64,000 nucleotides of DNA from Viola odorata. Lineage: Eukaryota; Streptophyta; Magnoliopsida; Malpighiales; Violaceae. Positions within the stretch are counted from its first letter, which is position 1, and each line of letters begins with the position of its first letter. The notes under the pieces were generated by a model that saw nothing but the letters and a program-made list of their open reading frames with translations, did no database searches and was not told the origin of the DNA. Made by a program: the position numbers and the translations under genes. The stretch is taken from contig OY829544.1 in the NCBI GenBank assembly GCA_963691705.1, positions 3,107,501 through 3,171,500 on the forward strand, read 5' to 3'. This document shows, piece after piece, positions 32,628 to 44,471 of this stretch.

Positions 32628-33254
32628 TTACTCAATCCAAGCTTGCCTCTTGCCATTAACGCACCCTAGGATTTGGTGCGATCCTTGAACCATATCATTC
32701 CCTTCCCCTTGAAGGCGATTCGTCCTCGAATCGGAATTTATGATACTCTCCAAGGATAACTTGTATCCCCTCAATTTCTTCCAAACTGACTCGCTTGGCT
32801 CATCTCCCCTTTTGCGCTTTCTAAGAGAATTCAATTCCATCTCATTGGAACTATTCTCATCACCAACCTGAAAATAAGAAGAAATATTAAGAATATGGTC
32901 AGTCTCTTCAACTCCTTCACTCTTCTTCTTTTCTACTCCCTCAAACTTACTCTTCCCTTCTCTCTTGCGCTTCTTAAGCGAATTCAACTCCATCTCCAAG
33001 CCTTCTTGGTTGATCAAGTTGACATGGTTATCAACGTCCTCTTGATTTTCAACTCCAAGTAAAGGTCCGCTCGAAGATCCTCTTGTTGTTTGCACATAGT
33101 GCCAAATTGGCATGCTACCGCACCACTGTTCGTCTAAGCTCTTGAAACGAGCTTCGGATCTCTTCTGCCACTCTCCCTTGCTCTCCAACCTTGATTTAAG
33201 GTTCCTCATGATATCCAGCAGCCCCTCCGAATTTATTTCATCCATCTCAATCAC
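32628..33254 (-). CDS. ORF of the truncated non-autonomous LTR element
   Basis: A 208-codon frame: N-terminal MDEINSEGLLDIMRNLKSRLE (helical), then a basic stretch that occurs twice in related form, MELNSLKKRKREGKSK and MELNSLRKRKRGDEP, with nuclear-signal-like KKRKR runs. The end reads SDSRTNRLQGEGND through the purine tract into the LTR, comparable to DSRTNLFKGGWND in the element at 16837. No enzymatic motif is present. Function unknown. Confidence 0.5.
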   Translation of the reverse strand: MIEMDEINSEGLLDIMRNLKSRLESKGEWQKRSEARFKSLDEQWCGSMPIWHYVQTTRGSSSGPLLGVENQEDVDNHVNLINQEGLEMELNSLKKRKREGKSKFEGVEKKKSEGVEETDHILNISSYFQVGDENSSNEMELNSLRKRKRGDEPSESVWKKLRGYKLSLESIINSDSRTNRLQGEGNDMVQGSHQILGCVNGKRQAWIE

Positions 33255-33410
33255 CTAATCAAACTCAAACACTAGAAAGTGTAAAATCTATTTTCGGTGA
33301 ACACAGTTTAGTATTTCGGGTGTAGATTTTTACTCCGATGTCTGATTCATGCGATTCTTCTTGATTCAGACTCCTGACAGACTCAGCTTTCCAACGAACC
33401 CTTTGCTTTA

Positions 33411-33500
33411 TAAAGAAAAAAGAAAAAAGAAAAAAGAAAAAAGAAAAAAGAAAAAAGAAAAAAGAAAAAAGAAAAAAGAAAAAAGAAAAAAGAAAAAAGA
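33411..33500. repeat. Microsatellite (GAAAAAA)n
   Basis: About a dozen copies of a 7-base unit G plus six A. The phenylalanine/leucine-rich minus-strand frame through it is an artefact of the repeat. Confidence 0.9.
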
Positions 33501-33650
33501 AATCAAAAAAAGAAAATAAAGTTAAAATTTGAGCAAAGGGGAGCATTAAACTGAAGCAGAGCAAAAATACGAAGAATTCAGAAGATTGTCGATTCCACCA
33601 CAGAAGAAGAATCCCCACAGCAGACTCACCATCATCATCTAGCCCTTGCT

Positions 33651-34187
33651 ACTGCTAGATGCCTTCTCACCTACTTCGATTTATTCTCCAGCTAAGGATT
33701 CCACTTCTGATCATTTTTCTATCTTCTCTATTCTTTTCTCTTCTTCTTTTTATCTATCTTTTTCTCTCTTCTCTTCTTCGCATATCCCTTTTCTTTCTAT
33801 CCCCCGCAAATTATTTTTGATTGACTGATTGCCCATGCATGTGGATTTTAACTCGGATCGCTATTGCGAAACCAAACTGTGTGTTGTGTCATTTGCATTT
33901 TATGAGCGTTAAACACATAGCCCTGATTCTGAGCGTGAGTGCAAACACTATTTATCTTGTGAGGATTGCTTGCAGCGAGCTGATGTAGGAAAGTCTCTCT
34001 TCTGGTTTCGTTATTCCTTAAGATTGATGCAGAGTTTATCTAGGCAGGAGGATCGTGTACTGATTGGTCGAGGTGTTTATGGGGGTGATAGACCCTTTTG
34101 TGTGTTTTGGGTTGAGGCTGCTTGTTCCTAACGAGGTGATATTTTTAAGTGTAATGCTTGAGGGCGAGCATTGGGGTAGTGTGGGGA
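33651..34187 (+). other. 3' internal end of an unidentified LTR retrotransposon
   Basis: Contains GCTTGAGGGCGAGCATTGGGGTAGTGTGGGGA immediately before a TG at 34188; this type of phrase precedes the 3' LTR in many plant Ty3 elements. No readable protein remains. Confidence 0.4.
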
Positions 34188-35441
34188 TGTTTGATATGAT
34201 GTATTTTGTCCACATTTTCTCTTCCTTTCCTAGCCCTTTTTGGATCTTGATGCTACTGATTAGCCTCTATTTCTTTACTTATTGTAGATTCAGGCTTTAG
34301 GAGAGGAAATTCCAGAAAGATGCATTATTCACCGAATTTTGGAGTGTTTCCAGCGTCTAGGCCGAGCTGCTCATCGCGGGCAGGCCAGCTGTAGAAATGG
34401 AAAGTACGGAAAAGGAAATTTAATAAATCCGACTAATTCTCCGACTTTCCCTCCGTGTTCCCAGCTCAGAAAAGGCATAATTAAGGAAAACCTAGTTCTA
34501 TTAGACTTAGGACTTCTATTTTATTTAATATATATATATTAAAATAATTAGGGTTTTAAAGGGGGCTCTCTCTTCCGCCTCTTCTTCTCTCTTCCGCCTC
34601 TTCTCTTCTCTTCCCCCTCTCCCCTTCTTCTTCTTCATCTTCTGTTATTTTTATATTTACTGTTTTATTTATGCTTTCTTTGTGGAACTAATTTCGATTT
34701 CCTAGTAAAGACAATTGAAGGTTTTTGATTCATTCGACTGTGAGATCTGATTGTGCTTAATATATTTATGTGCTTGTATTTATTTATTTATTATTTAAAC
34801 ATCAATATTGCTTGTGCTTGATTTATGATCTGATCAGTCTGCATCTCGCCCTTGTTGTTTACCGTCATCTCTATGGTTATAACTAACGCGAAGCTGTAGG
34901 GTAAAGTAGACAACCAGTCTGGAAGTAATCGGGTTCCTAGTCTCATTCAGCTGGAATAAATAACTAATTAGGGTAGTGCCTCGAGCGTACTGAGTGTCTC
35001 GCCCTAGACGTGTCTTACCTCCTCTTCATGGAGTATTGTCTCCATAAGCATACCTTGGAGGACGGCAGATTGTAAGGTTACCCCATAAGCGTACCTTGGG
35101 GTAGCTTCTCTTACAAAGGTAAGCAGGGGACCTAAGCGTACCTGGTCCCCATAGCACGTCTACAAGTCAGGAATTGAATATTGTCGAATCTATGATCTGT
35201 CGAATTGAAATCATAACTGGATATTTGTCTTTGCTAGGAAAGCTTTCTCTCTATTGATTTCTTACTTGCTTTATTACTCTTCGTTATTACTTTCTTAGTT
35301 TATATTAGATTAATCAACACTCTCAAAACTCCCCCATTTGTTACTGTTTCGGTCTGTTTGCCCTAGTCACACAAGAAAATCAGCGTCTACCCTTAGTCCC
35401 TGTGTTCAACCCTGCTGCCACTATATACAATTTATTGTGCA
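34188..35441 (+). repeat. Probable LTR, unidentified Ty3-type element
   Basis: Starts TGTTTGATATGATG after a GTGTGGGGA purine tract and may end at TTTATTGTGCA (35441). The interior is non-coding and resembles in style, though not in detail, the solo LTR at 27259 (GTAGACAACCAGTCTGGAAG; CCATAAGCGTACCTTGGGGTA repeated twice). No second copy or target duplication was found, so the ends are uncertain. Confidence 0.4.
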
Positions 35442-35650
35442 TTTGATAGCAGGTTTTTATTATTATATTTGTATGTGCCTTGATGACACATCACTACCCT
35501 AATCAGCGAGAGTAGAAGAAACAAGAAGGAAATGTAAAACTTGTATTTTCCAGATGATTTTTTTGTGGATAAAATTCCAGAAATTGTAATGTTGGACATA
35601 AATAGTAATACCATTTATTTATACATGCAATTAAACCCAGCCAACTACAT
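35442..35650. other. Left flank of the large hAT-type element
   Basis: AT-rich sequence with no supported feature; it ends in the 8-bp GTCATAAA duplication. Confidence 0.4.
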
Positions 35651-35797
35651 GTCATAAACAGGGACGGATCTAGGAATTATTTTCAGGGGGGGCGGGGGTT
35701 AGGGGACAACGCCCCAGATTTTTTTTTAATAGTATTTTAAAGGAAAAAGAAACGAGCTGAAAGCACCACATAAAAGAGATGCATATGGTTGTGTGTG

Positions 35798-38700
35798 TGT
35801 CGCGCCCCACGAAAATATCGAAAGAAGATATCAGCGAGTGTGCAACGAAATTTGGGACCTTACAATGCTCAGCGTAAACAGACGCCTCGCAGCATGCAAT
35901 GAAGTCGCCACCCTAATTTGGTTGCTAGGTTTAGGGAACCTTAATCGTCATGGCATAGGAAATATAATAAGTAAAAAAACTATAGGCACAAAAAAGGGGT
36001 CTGGACCCCAGACAAAAGGTTCGGGGTCGTATTATGGTCTCGGGAAGGTGTTAGGCACCCGAGTCACATCCGAAAACGGTTACCGGTTGATGAGAGAGGT
36101 GTTTTAAAGGTGTTTTGATAAAATGCATTTTTTGAAAAGGGGACCCTCAGAGGAATCGTCTCTTTAGTCTTTGATGATCGTGACCGTTCAGGAATAATTA
36201 AGAAATCTTTCGGACGGGGTTACCGTTTGTCAAGATTGATTGATTATCCCTGATCGTGACGTGATGGGACAGGATTTTCTGAAAGACTGAATGAGCGCCC
36301 TCGATGTCATCATTGGGTCAATGCATGATTATGCTAATTACTACGTGACCCTAGCATGGATAGCTACCAGAGTACGATTTAAATGATAGATGTTAAAATG
36401 ATAGATTGTTGTGGGATCGAAAGTCCCCATATACATGCAGTCAAGACGAGTAGGAATTTAAATCACATGAACGCGGCATTTTTAAGAAAGTCTTTAAACA
36501 CGTTGTACATGTGGGTTGATTTTAGTTCTAGCAGGTCTATATGTCATGCATACGATTGATATTGACGGAAAGCGTTGAATAAATAAAAGGTATTGAAAGG
36601 CGTACTTTCGAGCGAAGCTTGAAATTAAAACCTACAAAGTGAGAGTATTAGTGATAGCTTGAGAAAGAAGTAAACAATTTTATGAGTGCGAAAATTTAAA
36701 TGACAGTTGATTGCATACGAGAAATGATGGATTTCGCGTATACGAAAGTGAGATGCTGAGTTTGATAAATGAATGATGACAGTTGATTGTATGCGAAAAA
36801 TGGATTTTTAGCATACGAGAATTTAAATGCTGTGTTGATTGCATGCGAAAAATGATTTATTTTTACGCATGTGAGCATTAATTGCTAGTTGATTGCATGC
36901 GAAAAATGATTGATTTTACGCATGTGAGATTAAAAATGCTACGTTGTTTGCATGCGAAAAATGATTGATTTTACGCATGTGAGAATTTAATTGCTACTTG
37001 ATTGCATGCGAAAAATGATTGATTTTACGCATACGAGAATTTAATTGCTAGTTGATTGCATGTGAAAAATGATTGATTTTACGCATGTGAGAATTTAAAT
37101 GCTAGGTTGTTTGCATGCGAAAAATGATTGATTTTACGCATGTGAGAATTTAATTGCTACGTGATTGCATGCGAAAAATGATTGATTTTACGCATACGAG
37201 AATTTAATTGCTAGTTGATTGCATGCGAAAAATGATTGATTTTACGCATGTGAGATTAAAAATGCTACGTTGTTTGCATGCGAAAAATGATTGATTTTAC
37301 GCATGTGAGAATTTAATTGCTACGTGATTGCATGCAAAAAATGATTGATTTTACGCATACGAGAATTTAATTGCTAGTTGATTGCATGCAAAAAATGATT
37401 GATTTTACGCATGTGAGAATTAAAATTGCTACGTGATTGCATGCGAAAAATGATTGATTTTACGCATACGAGAATTTAATTGCTAGTTGATTGCATGCGA
37501 AAAATGATTGATTTTACACATGTGAGAATTTAATTGCTACGTGATTGCATGCGAAAAATGATTGATTTTACGCATACGAGAATTTAATTGCTAGTTGATT
37601 GCATGCGAAAAATGATTGATTTTACGCATGTGAGAATTAAAATTGCTACGTGATTGCATGCGAAAAATGATGAATTTTACGCATGTGAGAATTAAAATTG
37701 CTACGTTGATTGCATGCGAAAAATGATTGATTTTACGCATGTGAGAATTTTAATGACGATGTGATTGCATGCGAAAAATGATTGATTTTACGCATGTGAG
37801 AATTTTAAAGGATGACGTGATGGCATGCGATAAATGATTGATTTTACGTATGTGAAAGTTAATGTTGTTTGGATTGCATGCGATAAATGATTGATTTTAC
37901 GCATACGAGGACTTTATGGTGAGTTGATAATTGCAAGAGAATTAAATGATGACTTGACGAAAAAATTAAAGAGTTGATGATTTTTGGTCCCTGCGAAATC
38001 GATGTTAGTAATCGTTCGAAGATAGTTTAAATAATGAATAAAAGTAAAGCAAATGAGCATGCATTTAAATTTAAACAAGTAAATAAATAATTAATTAAAC
38101 ATGACATATGACATAAATTAAACATTGCATACGAGCTATTAATTAAACCTGGCATACGAACTATTAATTAAATAAACACGAGAAAGAGACTCGAACAATT
38201 GACGAAATTTTAATGGGCTGGGCCCACGTGCATGCTAAATTTGATTTAAAAAATGGGAAAGGGGAGCAGATGGGCTTGGCTTAAGCCAAGGCCCATCTGC
38301 ATTTAAAATGAAAGGGACGGGCCAAGCCCGTCCTCTCTTCTTCCTCCTTAGAACAGCAGCCATGCTGTTCTCCCTCTCTCACATCGCCGGCGCCATGGCC
38401 GGCGACCAAGCAGCACCCAACTCCGACGAACACAGCCCCAAACCAGTGCCGAAGCTCCCTCTACCCCATAGTGACAAAACCCAACGAAACGGTGGGAGAA
38501 ACACAAGCAAATTTAACAAACGCAAGCTGCGTTTTTTTACATGAAAAGAGCAATTTTGATTCGACCAAAACAGTGAGCAAATAGTTAAATTGAAAGCTTG
38601 CGAATTATCTTAAAATTGAGCATACAATTATGGCATTAAAACAAACAAGCAGTTGACGAATGAAAGCAAGAAAAAAATAAAAGAGACAATGGTGCAGTGA

Positions 38701-39651
38701 AACCTTGCTTACTGTTTTTTGAAGGAGAAGATGAGTGCCCTTTTTTCGTCCTCTCTAAAGGGTAGGAGGGCATGGTATTTATAGGCAAATGCTCGGACGA
38801 TTGTATGGTGAAGTGGGTGCGCGTGGGCGTCGGCGAGTAGGAAAGGAGCAGTGTCCGGCGTATGGAGCAAGTTTGGGTTTTGTGGCTGGGAAGAAAGGGA
38901 AGAGATGAGCCGTTGATCTTGCATACTTTGAGTCAAAGTATGTTGATCCAACGGCTGTGATCAAATGGGTAAAACAATATTTAATGTTTAAGTAATTGGT
39001 TCGAACTATCAGTGCGACGAAACTAGCGAGAAACTCGAACCAAAGCCACTACGTTATAGAGAAAAATAAGACGAGTTTAACCGTCTACAGCGAATGATGA
39101 AAATTTCGCGTTTTACGTGTTTATTTTCGTGTTCAAAAGCGTGAAACGCGGGAACGGAAAAATAAAAACGTTACGCCGAAAATTACACGAAACACTATAG
39201 ACCGTTGCGAGCAGAAAAAAAGCTAGCAACTAGTTGATGGAAAACATTTGAAAGTCGAGCCATTGTCCGAGCAGACTTACTCAGGTCCAATAAAAGCTCG
39301 AAGAAAAATAATAATAAAATAATAAAAATGCTAAAAAATGCGCTGAAACCTAAAAAATCCTAAAATTCGTGAGATGAGCGAAAATGCAGAAAAAAACTAG
39401 CAAATAACGACCGGATAGTAAAAAATAGGATTTTTAGGGTTAAAAATATTAACGATAATAATAATAAAAATACGCGACGGAAACTTAAAAACGCAATTTC
39501 GAAAGCAGACGATGCTAACGACGATGCTAAAACACGAGGAAAATTCTAAAAATGCTAATGACAGTAATTTGACTGAAAATGACTGTAAATTAAATAAATT
39601 ACAGAAATGCTAAAACAAAATAAAAAGGGCGTCAAAATTCGGGTATCAACA
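35798..39651 (-). repeat. Solo Ogre LTR, 3854 bp, inside the hAT-type element
   Basis: Same ends as the LTR at 8054-11555 (TGTCGCGCCCCACG ... CGGGTATCAACA) and collinear with it outside the repeat array. A perfect 5-bp duplication GTGTG flanks it (35793-35797, 39652-39656), and there is no primer site or coding region next to it, so it is a solo LTR produced by recombination between two LTRs. The TATA box CCTATAAAT lies at 38777-38785 on the minus strand. Orientation is given relative to the Ogre at 1-11555. Confidence 0.92.
36700..37920. repeat. Tandem array of about 20 hairpin units (54-57 bp)
   Basis: The unit is roughly TTGATTGCATGCGAAAAATG / ATTGATTTTACGCAT / ACGAGAATTTAATTGCTAG, with alternating end variants CGCATACGAG and CGCATGTGAG. 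In each, ATGCGAAAAAT and ATTTTACGCAT are inverse complements but for one base, separated by GATTG. The array explains why this LTR is longer than the one at 8054. Confidence 0.9.
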
Positions 39652-39656
39652 GTGTG

Positions 39657-40277
39657 CATGCAACATGCATGCGACGGAAAGAAACAGCAGAAAGCATTTA
39701 CGACCTTTGTTCAGCCGAACTGGCATGCCTTGCTTGCGTAGAAAGGTCTTTTTTTTTCTTTTCTTTTCTTTTTCGGAGGAGTTGGACAATCTGGCTTAGG
39801 TCCCCACAAGAATCATGAAGTTGGGTTATGATAGATATTATCCAGTTGTTAGCTCCACCTGAAACACCCCCTAGAAAACAAATGTCAAATATATGAACAC
39901 AGAACACTCTGGTTGCGGGCAGCATATATGGATATATAAAACCCAATTTGAAAACACATTATTTGGCTATTTTTATAGAGCATTAGAACAGTCTGTGGTG
40001 GGAACACGTTTCAGATCTTCAATTACTTATTAAACTAATTAATGAGGCAATCAAATAAGATTATGATTGCTAAAGAACAAGAAAGCCATTTCTACTTAAT
40101 TATGCAAGCACAAGCAGACCTTTTCTGTTGCAGTGCTTCCAGTTTTAGCAAAGTCATTTCCTTCATATTCTCTGAATAACCTGCAAAGTACCTTTATAGG
40201 GTACTGCTGCCAACATGAGACCGGAATTCAAACAACATAATAAGAAAATGATGCACAAATATGTGCATAGCACTTAC
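39657..40277. other. hAT interior left of the SurE fragment
   Basis: A frame on the minus strand (39698-39946) reads FLGGVSGGANNWIISIITQL, possibly another exon remnant, and a stretch at 40120-40180 between GT-AG-like sites reads LFREYEGNDFAKTG. I could not assign either with confidence. Confidence 0.35.
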
Positions 40278-40769
40278 ATATGATGGCCACAGCTTGATCC
40301 CCGATTAATTCCACTAATCACCTGCAAATAATTAAAATTACCTATAAATTTCCAAGTTATGCTTAATATTATAAAAGCTATGTCCACCAACCATATAACA
40401 CAATAGAAATGCTAACCAGTAGAGGCTTGGACCAAGAAAACAGTGCGCCAGATAATGCTAATGAGACACAATCTACTGGAGTCCCTGGGTAACAATACCA
40501 TCAAGAAAGCCTGTAAGCAATTACAGCTAAAAGCACAAAATTAAGCAAATTCAAACATCATGCATCCATGCATCTAAAAGGTAAAAAGAAAAAAAATTAA
40601 ATTAAATGCTCAATGTGAGATTTATTCAACTAAAAAATACCAGCTTATTGAGCAAAAACTAAATGTTGCTCTAACTGAGACTTCAAAAGCTGTGGCACCA
40701 TTAATTTTAGTAGAAGTCACAACAATTGTTTCTCGCAAGGTCACGGAATGACCTGAAACTGATTTATCG
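40278..40769 (-). pseudogene. SurE-type 5'/3'-nucleotidase gene fragment, three exons with introns
   Basis: Minus-strand exons at 40769-40675 (DKSVSGHSVTLRETIVVTS ... ATAFEVS), 40484-40417 (GTPVDCVSLALSGALFSWSK) and 40321-40278 (VISGINRGSSCGHH) line up in order with the middle of plant SurE-type survival-protein nucleotidases. The intron between the second and third exons has proper GT-AG borders and phase. The donor after the first exon appears to have lost a base (CAGTTAG), so it would not splice cleanly. The N-terminal metal-binding NDDG region and the C-terminal half are absent. SurE enzymes remove phosphate from nucleoside monophosphates. Retained introns mean the piece was taken as genomic DNA, not as cDNA. 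Confidence 0.8.
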
Positions 40770-41399
40770 CTAGACCAACCAATTAAAAAACAAAAAAAGA
40801 GTAAGCACTTTCCAGCTCCAATACAAATGTTAAAGATTACAGAGAAGCAAGGCTACACATTTAGACAAGCATATTAATGCAGGCACTACAAAGTAAAAGA
40901 GCAATAAGAAAACTGAAGAGAACCTACATAGTCGGTGAGCTTTGGCGGGTTGGGAAGGCGGCGATGGCGGTGAGCTTTGGCGGTTTGTGGTGGAGGAGGC
41001 TGAGGGATGAGGTGGAGGCGCTGGTGGCTGTGGCGGAGGCGAAGAGGGAGGCGATGTTGGTTTGGTTTGGGTCGGTTTTTCTTTGTAGGAGGAGGAGAAG
41101 AAGAGATTTTGTTGACGATGAAGATAAAGGCTCAAAAAAATAAAAAAGAGATTTTTAGGGCACGTTTACTTCGGAGGTTTTTCCGGAAAAATCTCTAGTT
41201 TTTAGAAAAATGGACGAAAAAATGGAGAACGTGTTTACTTGGCGTATTTTTCCATTCTCGAATGGAAATGAAAAACCTCCACACTGTTCATACATGAGTA
41301 AATTTGGAGAGGGCACAAATTGAGTTCTCCATTTTTCCCCTCCAAATGGAAACACGCGTTTCCAATTACTCAAACAGTACCCATTAAATGATTTTTTCA

Positions 41400-42560
41400 A
41401 AAACCCAATTTTGCCCTTTCTTCTTCTTTTCACGATGCCTCTCATTTCTTCTCATCTTCTTACCTCTGCTAAACCTAGCCCGCAACCGTTCTTCTTCTTC
41501 CCTTGGCTTTTCTCACGCCACCCTTCTTCTTCTTCTCTTCTGCTCATTAACCTGGCCATTTCTCACTCCGACGGCGACTCACTCGTAACCGGCAATTCCA
41601 TTTTCTCCACCAGGTACAATTTCTTCTCTTCTGCTCTTTTGGTTTCTTTTTTTGTTGTGAATGGTATACTTGCTTGGTCCAGCTCATTGTTTGGAGATGA
41701 TGTCTATTTCTTTTTTCCGCCTTTATTATAGATGTTTTGTGAACCTGATCTGAGGTAGTTCAGTTGTGTTGAGCGTACAATTTTGTTTGGTGTTGTGATG
41801 ATTTGTTTGAGTGAGCTCATGAAGACCGGATAGGGAAGTATACTTCCTCTAGTAGGAGGGAAGTAGAGAGGTGGTTGCATCTTTATGTTTGTGTTGTTGA
41901 ACTATTGTGAAGTAGATGTTATGAGCATATCACTCAGCTCCTTAAAACTTGTGGTTGCTTAAGCTGAAGAAAGGTACCTTCTAAATTTTTTCGCGAAGAA
42001 TGTCATGTTGTTCTTGTTTTCATCGTCCCTATTTTTTAGTTGGGTTAAAGATGAAGGTGACAGTGATTGGTTTGGTATAGCAGTTCGGCTTAAGGGATTT
42101 GTTCAACTCCCTTGTGGCCATATTTGTGTTTAACTTGGTTCTGTTTTCTCATTATTTATACATCTGCATTGTGTGAAGCTGGTGTGTTCGAATTTTGAAT
42201 GCTAAGTTGGTAGTTTGTATCTCTTTTTGTTTTTGTTTGTACAGCAAAGCAGTCCGCTTTGTTCAGTCCTTAAACTCATCCATTGGAACTTTTGTAGTCA
42301 CAGTTCAGCCGTATGGTACTTTGACTAGCTAGATTTGAAATTGTTGCATTCTTTTTCTTTTTTTGCTGTGGTTGGTCTTAACTTTTGAGTTGGAAATTGA
42401 ATGTATACTGAGCTATTGGTTTTGGTTCTTGTCATATTGATCATTTTTTCTGAATTTGTGTTCTTCTTGCCCCTTTATACGTCATTAGAGGACAATGGAG
42501 CTGAGAGTACTATTTTTTGGGTGTCTGTTCTGATTATAACTTTTTTTGACATTGGTATAT
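41400..42560 (+). other. Non-coding or 5' part of captured gene
   Basis: A T/C-rich start with a short frame (MPLISSHLLTSAKPSP, 41435-) followed by a CACCAGGTACAATT possible donor and a T-rich intron-like stretch. It could be the 5' exon and first intron of the captured DUF616 gene, but the protein part is not recognisable. Confidence 0.3.
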
Positions 42561-42710
42561 ATGAGAATTACAAGTGATGGATGATGGGTCAGTAGTGGTG
42601 GGGGTGTGTGAGAATGGAGTTGATGATGAAGGTGTGAAATTGCTGACTGCATCAAATGATGAGCATGGTGGAGTAGTTGTGGAAATGAAGGAGCCAGCAG
42701 ATCCTGATTC

Positions 42711-43734
42711 ATTTGGGATGAAGTTACTGTTGCAGCTCAGGAATCAGTTGGTCGAAGAATTGGTGAGGATCATTTTATTGGGAAATGGCGCATTGTGGTT
42801 GTGAAGGATCTTCCTTTTACTGATCAAAGGTTGAACGGTAAAATCCCAAAGGTAGTCAATGCTGCTCATAGTAACTTTATTCTTGTAATCATTCATGTTT
42901 TCTTTCTGGAGTGTGCAATTGCTGCACACTTACTTGTTCCATTACTGGTAAATTTGGGCTTGATATGGTATTGGCTAATACTGTTGACTCTTGTAGATGT
43001 GATACCATTTGTTTGTTGTGTGGATCAACAAATCATGAGGTCAAGATAGTGCTTACAGAATTGACTATAGGAAAATGATGTGACACCTTGACCACCAGGT
43101 GGACATACTTTGTTATTTAGCTGCCTGGGTTTAAGTCAGGGCACCTTACATTTAGGCTGATAATTAGGGAATGGACAAGAATACCAGCTTCGTTGTTTTT
43201 CCTTTATTGTTAGAGTAGTTGGTTTTTTAGTTTTTTATAAAGGAATATGAAAGCAAAATGTGTGCTATTGCTATGCGTACTTTCATTCTCAGTGTGTGAA
43301 TGTTGACTAATTAAACATCACTGTAAGTTTCGTAGGAACAAAAAGAATGTCCCTGTACTTGCTGACATTCGTAGTCATAGAATGAAGCACTGTATAGTGA
43401 ATGTCTTTCTGTAATATATGTCATCTTATGTACTCTTTTTTGTGTTTGCGTCTGCCTTTGCATGAGTTTGTGCATTTCCATTTCAGTATTTGAGTATCAA
43501 TTTGACACTGTATTTCACTTCTTTTGCTTTCAGATGATAGCTCATCGTCTATTTCCCCTTGCAAAGTACTCCATTTGGGTAGATTCGAAGTCCCAATTCA
43601 AGAGGGACCCTTTAGGTGTCCTGGAAGCCCTTCTGTGGCGTTCAAAATCTACACTAGCAATTTCAGAACATGGAGCTCGAAGCAGTGTGTATGATGAGGC
43701 GACAGCTGTTGTGAAGAAACATAAAGCCACATAG
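42711..43734 (+). pseudogene. DUF616 (TOD1/MUCI70-like) gene fragment, two exons
   Basis: Exon A (42711-42851) reads DEVTVAAQESVGRRIG, GKWRIVVVKDLPFTDQRLNG and KIPK, ending at a GTAGTC donor. A 682-bp intron with a CTTTTGCTTTCAG acceptor follows. Exon B (43534-43734) reads MIAHRLFPLAKYSIWVDSK, RRDP-like KRDPLGVLEALLWRSKS and LAISEHGARSSVYDEA, then stops at TAG. Both match consecutive parts of the plant DUF616 domain, a putative glycosyltransferase-like Golgi family. Splicing joins them in phase. The membrane anchor, upstream half and C-terminal part of the domain are missing, and the frame upstream of exon A contains a TGA, so it cannot make the full protein. Confidence 0.8.
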
Positions 43735-44470
43735 TGAATGGGTTGTCAGAATAGTTTTTGTTTCCAGTCCTTCATATTAATTTTGTATTTTCGAATTAGA
43801 GTTCTTCATTATATTCTTTAGTCTTCATTAGAATGGTATAGTAGAGCTTTATTCTCTTTTTCATAGCGCATAGTCAAGAATTATAAGGAACAGAAAGAAT
43901 CAGCTAATGTACTACTTTGTCTTTCAAGGATTTTCTGTTTCCTTACTCTCTTTTTTTCTCCTCTTTTCCGCCTTGGCTTGTGAGTTGCTTCTTCCACCTC
44001 TATAAAATTTGTTTTGTTCATTCCATTAACATCACCAGTTTTGATGGATGTTATGTCCAAATGCAGGAAAACTCTGTTCACCTGATATCTGAAAGTTGTT
44101 ATTATGACCCATTGGAAAAAAATTAAAAAAGTTGTCCTTTTGTCGAAGCAACAAAATTACAAAACAATAAATAATTAATAAGAGCATAAAGAAATTGGGT
44201 AAATACTAAAAATAACACAGAAAAATCCTAAAATTTACAAAATCTTCCATTTTGGTCTCGATAGTTTTAAAACTCACGATATAAACAATTTTAACCTTTA
44301 TATTAGTGAATTTTAAAAGAAAATTGGGAAAAATTACAAAACAATTTATAAAAAATAGAGGGAAATTGTAGCAAATATTTTGGTAATTGGGAAGGACTAG
44401 TATTTGAAAAATAACAAAATTTACTGGAGCTCATTATCACTTAAAAAAATAACAAAACGATTTTTATAGT
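43735..44470. other. AT-rich stretch, no gene seen
   Basis: Probable 3' flank of the DUF616 fragment followed by AT-rich sequence; no repeat or RNA gene recognised. Confidence 0.4.
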
Positions 44471-44471
44471 G

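Larger units (their letters stand above)
31746..33650 (-). mobile_element. Second small non-autonomous LTR element, truncated
   Basis: Left LTR 31746-32697 begins TGATACGATCC and ends CATATCA. Beside it on the minus strand lies a purine tract (AAGGGGAAGGGAA, 32698-32710) and an ORF ending through it, so this is the 3' LTR of a minus-strand element. No matching right LTR was found before 33650, where unrelated T-rich sequence begins, so the 5' end is lost. A TATA-like TATTTAAAGG lies near 32457-32467. Layout resembles the 15813-19300 element but the LTRs differ. Confidence 0.65.

Noticed and set aside
33265..33618. Phenylalanine/leucine-rich 117-codon frame resembling a membrane protein
   Set aside because: It is the translation of the (GAAAAAA)n microsatellite.
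36700..37920. CRISPR-like regular repeats
   Set aside because: Units are contiguous tandem copies with no unique spacers, lie in a plant LTR, and have no cas genes nearby.
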